From contig JBLIRR010000002.1 of NCBI GenBank assembly GCA_049472395.1, positions 186,001 through 250,000 on the forward strand: a stretch of 64,000 nucleotides of DNA. The letters are read 5' to 3'. The stretch comes from JBLIRR01 sp049472395 (GTDB lineage Bacteria; SZUA-182; DTGQ01; JBLIRR01). The position numbers were made by a program, and so were the translations under genes. Of the stretch, positions 60,598 through 64,000 are shown one piece after another; the first letter of the stretch is position 1; each line of letters starts with the position of its first letter. The notes under the pieces are model-generated. The model worked only from the letters and a program-made list of their open reading frames with translations, was not told the origin of the DNA and did no database searches.

Positions 60598-63039
60598 ATG
60601 CATGATGAGTTATCGGATGAGTTAATTCAAGCATTCATTCAGGAAAGCCGCTATTTTATTGAACATCTGGAGCCGAGCATTATTGAACTAGAGCAAAACT
60701 GTCAGAATGTGACATGCTGGGAAATGATGAATTGTAAAATATCAGAGTGTCCCAGGTACAATAAAAAGTTTGATATACCCTGCTGGCTTCATACTGGCTT
60801 TATAGATTCGGGTAGCGGTGTGTGTGCCTTTGGTAAATCAAAACAAGATTGCCTTTCCTGCCGTGTATTTCAGATGACCAATGGCGATAAAGAAAAAGTA
60901 AACGCGATCTTCCGACCTTTTCATTCCATCAAGGGCACAGCCGGATTCTTAGGATTTAACTCCATAACTCATGTGACACATACAGCTGAGACTCTCCTCG
61001 ATCTGATCCGTTCGGGGGGAATTAAATTTTGCAGAGAACACATTGATCTTTTATGTCAAGCTATCGATTTTCTCAAGGAAGCCCTCGATCATGTAGAAAA
61101 TTGTCAGAATGACAGTGCTCTTGAGACCTGGTCTCATGATATGGCCTCTACGTTGCAAAAAGCCATAGATAATTCAAAGGCTATGTGCACAGTTGATTCC
61201 ATTCATACAAATTTGGGTGACGGACCAGATAGTGCTCTCGATCTTACGTTTGAGATTAATCCCGAAATGGTCGAAGGCTTTGTCCAAGAAGCAGATGAGC
61301 TTTTGCAGAAAATGGAGCGGGACTTGCTTAACTGGTTAAAGTCTCCGGATGATATGGAAATTATCTCGGAATTGTTCCGCACGATCCATAGTTTCAAAGG
61401 AAATTGCGGTTTTTTAAATTACCAGGATATTGAAATGCTCAGTCAAGAAATGGAGTCTCTCCTTGAAGCGATTAAGTCAGGTAAACTGATTGATAAAAAT
61501 GAGGCAGCAGAACTTCTCTTGCAACTCAAAGATATTTTACGCGAGGCAGTAGTTGATATCTCCGAAAAAGGCACAAGCTCTGTTAAGGATTTGGAAAACC
61601 ATATCAATAAAATAAAAAGACTCCTTGCCGGAAGTGATGCACAAAATCAGCAGAAAGATTCCTGTCCCCGATTGGGAGAGATTCTTGTAAAAGATGGCGC
61701 AATAAGCCCACACGAGGTCAAGGCTGCCCTTGCCGAACAAAAAAGACCAATTGGCCAAATATTGGTGGATAGAGGGGCTACTACGCCACAAAGAATTGAA
61801 AACGCGCTTAAAAAACAAGAAATAACAAAGGCTCAGGAAACAGATGAAAAACGTATAGTAAAGCGCCAGGACATTCGCGTTGACCTTGATAAGCTCGATT
61901 ATCTCATCAATATGATCGGAGAATTGGTGATAGCAGAGAATATGCTGGTCAATAATCCTGATCTTGAAGGATTGGAATTGGAACATTTTGGCAAGGCTGC
62001 CCAGCATATGAATAAGATTGTGCGTGACCTCCAGGAGGTCGCTATGGTCATTCGCATGGTCCCCATTGCCGGACTCTTTCGACGGATGATAAGGTTGGTA
62101 CATGACCTCTCGATTAAATTTAACAAAAAAGTTGACTTCAAGCTTAAGGGAGAAGAGACAGAGATTGATAAAACAGTGATAGAGTTTATCAGCGATCCTT
62201 TGGTCCATTTAATCCGTAATTCTCTTGATCATGGTCTTGAGCCCTCAGAGGACAGGGAAAGAGCAGGAAAATCCCCTGTGGGAGCTATAACGCTTTCAGC
62301 CTCTCATGAGGAGGGTGAGATTCTCATTACCATTGAGGATGACGGCAGAGGGTTGAACAAAGAAAAAATCCTTGAAAAAGCCATAAACAGGGGACTTATT
62401 GAAGGCGATGTCAGCACGTTGAGCGATGACGCCATTTATCAGCTTATATTCCTTGCGGGTTTCTCAACTGCCGAAAAGATCACTGATATCTCCGGCCGTG
62501 GTGTCGGAATGGATGTTGTCAAACAAAATGTGGAGAAAATAAATGGCAGAATTGAAGTGAAGAGCAGGCGGGGGTATGGGACAAAATTTATTCTTCATAT
62601 TCCGCTTACCATGGCTATTATAGATGGCATGATGGTGCGTGTGGGACCCTGTAAGTATATTATTCCCATTATGTCCATACGCCAAAATTTATGCCCATCC
62701 GAGGATTCGATTACTATTACACCAGAGGGACAGGAATTGGTCAAGGTTTATGAGAAATTTATTCCTATTGTGAGGCTCCATCAAATATATAATGTTATAC
62801 CTGACTATGAAAAATTTCATAAGGGGGTATTGATCATCGTGGAAGCCCATGGCGATGTTATGTGCCTGTTTGTAGATGAGATACTGGGTCAGCAACAAAC
62901 TGTCATTAAAGGACTTTCCAAATATATAGGCTCTGTGAGGGGAGTTTCAGGGTGCACTATTTTGGGAAATGGTGAAATATGTCTGATTCTCGATGCAGGC
63001 AATCTTATTGAGGAGTTTAGTGATAATAAGAAAGAATAA
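60598..63039 (+). CDS. cheA: chemotaxis kinase CheA with two HPt domains, two-CW insertion and MshEN-like segment
   Basis: About 813 residues from the ATG at 60598 (the frame is open to a TTG at 60583). HPt1 holds His109 in RPFHSIKGTAGFLGF, and about 60 residues with two-CW-type Cys motifs (TCWEMMNC, ECPRY, PCWLH, DCLSC) are inserted between its first helix and the His helix. HPt2 has His264 in TIHSFKGNCGFLNY. Residues about 356-407 are two LG-x4...ALxxQ motifs like MshEN c-di-GMP-binding repeats. Then come the dimerisation helices, an HATPase (LIRNSLDHGLEPSEDR, EDDGRGLNKE, GRGVGMDVV) and a CheW-like domain. There is no CheY-binding P2 domain. AAGG precedes the start. The next gene is CheD. 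Confidence 0.9.
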   Translation: MHDELSDELIQAFIQESRYFIEHLEPSIIELEQNCQNVTCWEMMNCKISECPRYNKKFDIPCWLHTGFIDSGSGVCAFGKSKQDCLSCRVFQMTNGDKEKVNAIFRPFHSIKGTAGFLGFNSITHVTHTAETLLDLIRSGGIKFCREHIDLLCQAIDFLKEALDHVENCQNDSALETWSHDMASTLQKAIDNSKAMCTVDSIHTNLGDGPDSALDLTFEINPEMVEGFVQEADELLQKMERDLLNWLKSPDDMEIISELFRTIHSFKGNCGFLNYQDIEMLSQEMESLLEAIKSGKLIDKNEAAELLLQLKDILREAVVDISEKGTSSVKDLENHINKIKRLLAGSDAQNQQKDSCPRLGEILVKDGAISPHEVKAALAEQKRPIGQILVDRGATTPQRIENALKKQEITKAQETDEKRIVKRQDIRVDLDKLDYLINMIGELVIAENMLVNNPDLEGLELEHFGKAAQHMNKIVRDLQEVAMVIRMVPIAGLFRRMIRLVHDLSIKFNKKVDFKLKGEETEIDKTVIEFISDPLVHLIRNSLDHGLEPSEDRERAGKSPVGAITLSASHEEGEILITIEDDGRGLNKEKILEKAINRGLIEGDVSTLSDDAIYQLIFLAGFSTAEKITDISGRGVGMDVVKQNVEKINGRIEVKSRRGYGTKFILHIPLTMAIIDGMMVRVGPCKYIIPIMSIRQNLCPSEDSITITPEGQELVKVYEKFIPIVRLHQIYNVIPDYEKFHKGVLIIVEAHGDVMCLFVDEILGQQQTVIKGLSKYIGSVRGVSGCTILGNGEICLILDAGNLIEEFSDNKKE

Positions 63040-63120
63040 AGGGAGAATAAAAAAACAGACACATACAATATAATCCTTAGCCCTTGAGGATAGGGATATT
63101 GAGGAAATAGAAAATAGATT

Positions 63121-63648
63121 ATGAAAGATGAAATTAAAAGAATTTATCTTCAGCCTGGCGGCATATGTCTTGCGAGCGAGCCGGCAAGGATTTTTAGCGT
63201 TGTGGGCTCTGGGGTTGTGATTACATTATTTGATACAAAACTCTACTTCGGAGGGATGAACTATTATACACGGCCGAAAAGAGAATCACTTACCCATTCA
63301 ACACCCTGGTTCGCCTGTCCTTCAATCATAGGAATGTTAAATATGTTTATTGAGGCAGGCTCAGAACTAAGAGATCTTGAGGCACATATATATGGTGGAG
63401 CTGAGAATCCCGAAAACAGCGAATATGTTAAAGGATTGGCCGAACGAAATATCAAAACAGGAATCGAGCTTTTAAAAAAGAAAAATATCCGTATTATGGG
63501 AATGGATATCGGAGGGAAAAAGGGACGTAAAATTGCCTTTAATCCCCTCACCGGGGAATCGGTCGTGGCAAAGGTTAATAAGATCCGGTCAACAGATTGG
63601 TATCCCACCTGTGATGACAGCGCCAACCAAAGTAAAAATGTGCATTAA
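63121..63648 (+). CDS. cheD: CheD-family protein lacking catalytic Cys and His
   Basis: A 175-residue CheD fold, 81 bases after cheA. Family segments match throughout: LQPGGICLASEPARIF, VVGSGVVITLFD, LYFGGMNYYTRP, ERNIKTGIELLKKKNIRIMGMDIGGKKGRKIAFN. In active receptor deamidases the second segment reads GSCV and the third GGMxHxxxP; here the Cys is Gly31 (GGG at 63211) and the His is Tyr48 (TAT at 63262). Glutamine deamidation should therefore be lost, leaving at most a binding role, for example with CheC-like phosphatases or receptors. The reading frame is otherwise intact, which argues against a simple pseudogene. The cheR gene follows within a few bases. Confidence 0.9.
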   Translation: MKDEIKRIYLQPGGICLASEPARIFSVVGSGVVITLFDTKLYFGGMNYYTRPKRESLTHSTPWFACPSIIGMLNMFIEAGSELRDLEAHIYGGAENPENSEYVKGLAERNIKTGIELLKKKNIRIMGMDIGGKKGRKIAFNPLTGESVVAKVNKIRSTDWYPTCDDSANQSKNVH

Positions 63649-63654
63649 GGAAAC

Positions 63655-64000
63655 ATGAGGGTGATGAATAATCAACTGCAGCTGCCGTATGCAATTGGCA
63701 CCCTGATTGAAATCACCGATAAAGAATTCACCGTAATGCGAAATCTTATTTATGATCATTTTGGCATAAATTTGACAGAGCAAAAACGCTCCCTATTGGT
63801 AGGCCGGCTTCAGAAACAGCTTCGGACTCTCGGCTTCACCACCTTCAAAGATTATTATCGCTATCTTTTATCTGATACAACAGGAGAGGCACTCTCTACT
63901 CTTATTAATTTTATTTCTACTAATTATACCTTTTTTGCACGGGAAAAAACGCATTTTGATTATTTCACACAGACCGCACTCCCAACCATGATTGAAGAGA
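63655..64000 (+). CDS. cheR: CheR-type chemoreceptor methyltransferase, N-terminal part (3' end outside window)
   Basis: The N-terminal 115 codons of a CheR protein, cut by the window end. The helical N-terminal domain (LIYDHFGINLTEQKRSLLVG, then RLQKQLRTLGFTTF, DYYRYLL) leads into STNYTFFAREKTHFDYF, the typical TNxTxFFRexxHF segment before the SAM-binding domain. It should methylate receptor glutamates with SAM. AAGG precedes the ATG at 63655; an in-frame ATG at 63664 is an alternative. It completes a cheA-cheD-cheR order. Confidence 0.9.
   Translation, partial: MRVMNNQLQLPYAIGTLIEITDKEFTVMRNLIYDHFGINLTEQKRSLLVGRLQKQLRTLGFTTFKDYYRYLLSDTTGEALSTLINFISTNYTFFAREKTHFDYFTQTALPTMIEE

Overview
The window reads as a chromosomal piece of a diderm, probably anaerobic or microaerophilic, bacterium of roughly 40% G+C. 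The diderm call rests on an apolipoprotein N-acyltransferase, an RseP-type protease and a signal-peptide beta-barrel protein ending in Phe. Menaquinone genes, a ferredoxin-fused EtfA, a siroheme-type reductase, a likely selenoprotein and several sigma-54 activators would fit a Desulfobacterota-like or similar uncultured lineage. No rRNA or other clean phylogenetic marker is present, so this placement is inference. I saw no prophage, transposase, CRISPR array or tRNA.

Layout. 0-1.9 kb: menaquinone genes (menE tail, a DHNA-CoA-type thioesterase, menG). 1.9-2.4 kb: a repeat-rich spacer. 2.4-13.2 kb (+): a sensory block with a multiply broken REC-LuxR pseudogene, cheW, a chemoreceptor cut in two by an in-frame TAG, a hybrid kinase with a dead second receiver, a degenerate GGDEF-EAL protein and an HDOD-GGDEF cyclase. 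13.2-29.6 kb (-): a subtilase with acidic Cys-x2-Cys repeats, a small membrane protein behind a sigma-54 promoter, a sigma-54 activator with an MshEN-like domain, an RsbV-like STAS protein, a beta-barrel protein, a membrane PDZ/SpoIIE phosphatase, lnt, an RsbW-like kinase, a histidine kinase and PTS enzyme I. Together these look like a partner-switching pathway feeding a sigma-54 regulon.

29.7-33.2 kb (-): Mrp ATPase, DUF5320 and NifX-like genes behind a near-consensus sigma-54 promoter with paired upstream sites, next to their probable PAS-AAA activator. 33.3-38.7 kb: a GGDEF protein, then a copper and thiol cluster (copA, an HMA chaperone, a zinc ribbon, trxC) and a group-2 sigma-70 factor. 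39.0-45.1 kb: an ECF sigma/anti-sigma pair, a siroheme reductase-like protein, a small coiled-coil protein, a thioredoxin reductase, a two-domain disulfide oxidoreductase with a probable selenocysteine, and an amino-acid permease fused to a PTS EIIA domain. 45.3-59.9 kb (-): a two-component pair, rseP-dxr-cdsA-uppS-ribF, a GspE/PilB ATPase, rnc-fabF-acpP-fabG and an EtfA with two [4Fe-4S] motifs. 60.1-64 kb (+): a chemotaxis operon (HPt, CheA, CheD, CheR start).

The genes share a signalling theme: two probably active and one inactive diguanylate cyclase domains, MshEN-like (possible c-di-GMP-binding) segments in a CheA and a sigma-54 activator, and several pseudo-enzymes. The strongest single observation is the UGA-containing oxidoreductase at 42606-43265, which has a SECIS-like hairpin directly after the UGA. 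The CheD that lacks both catalytic residues and the two sigma-54 regulons come next.
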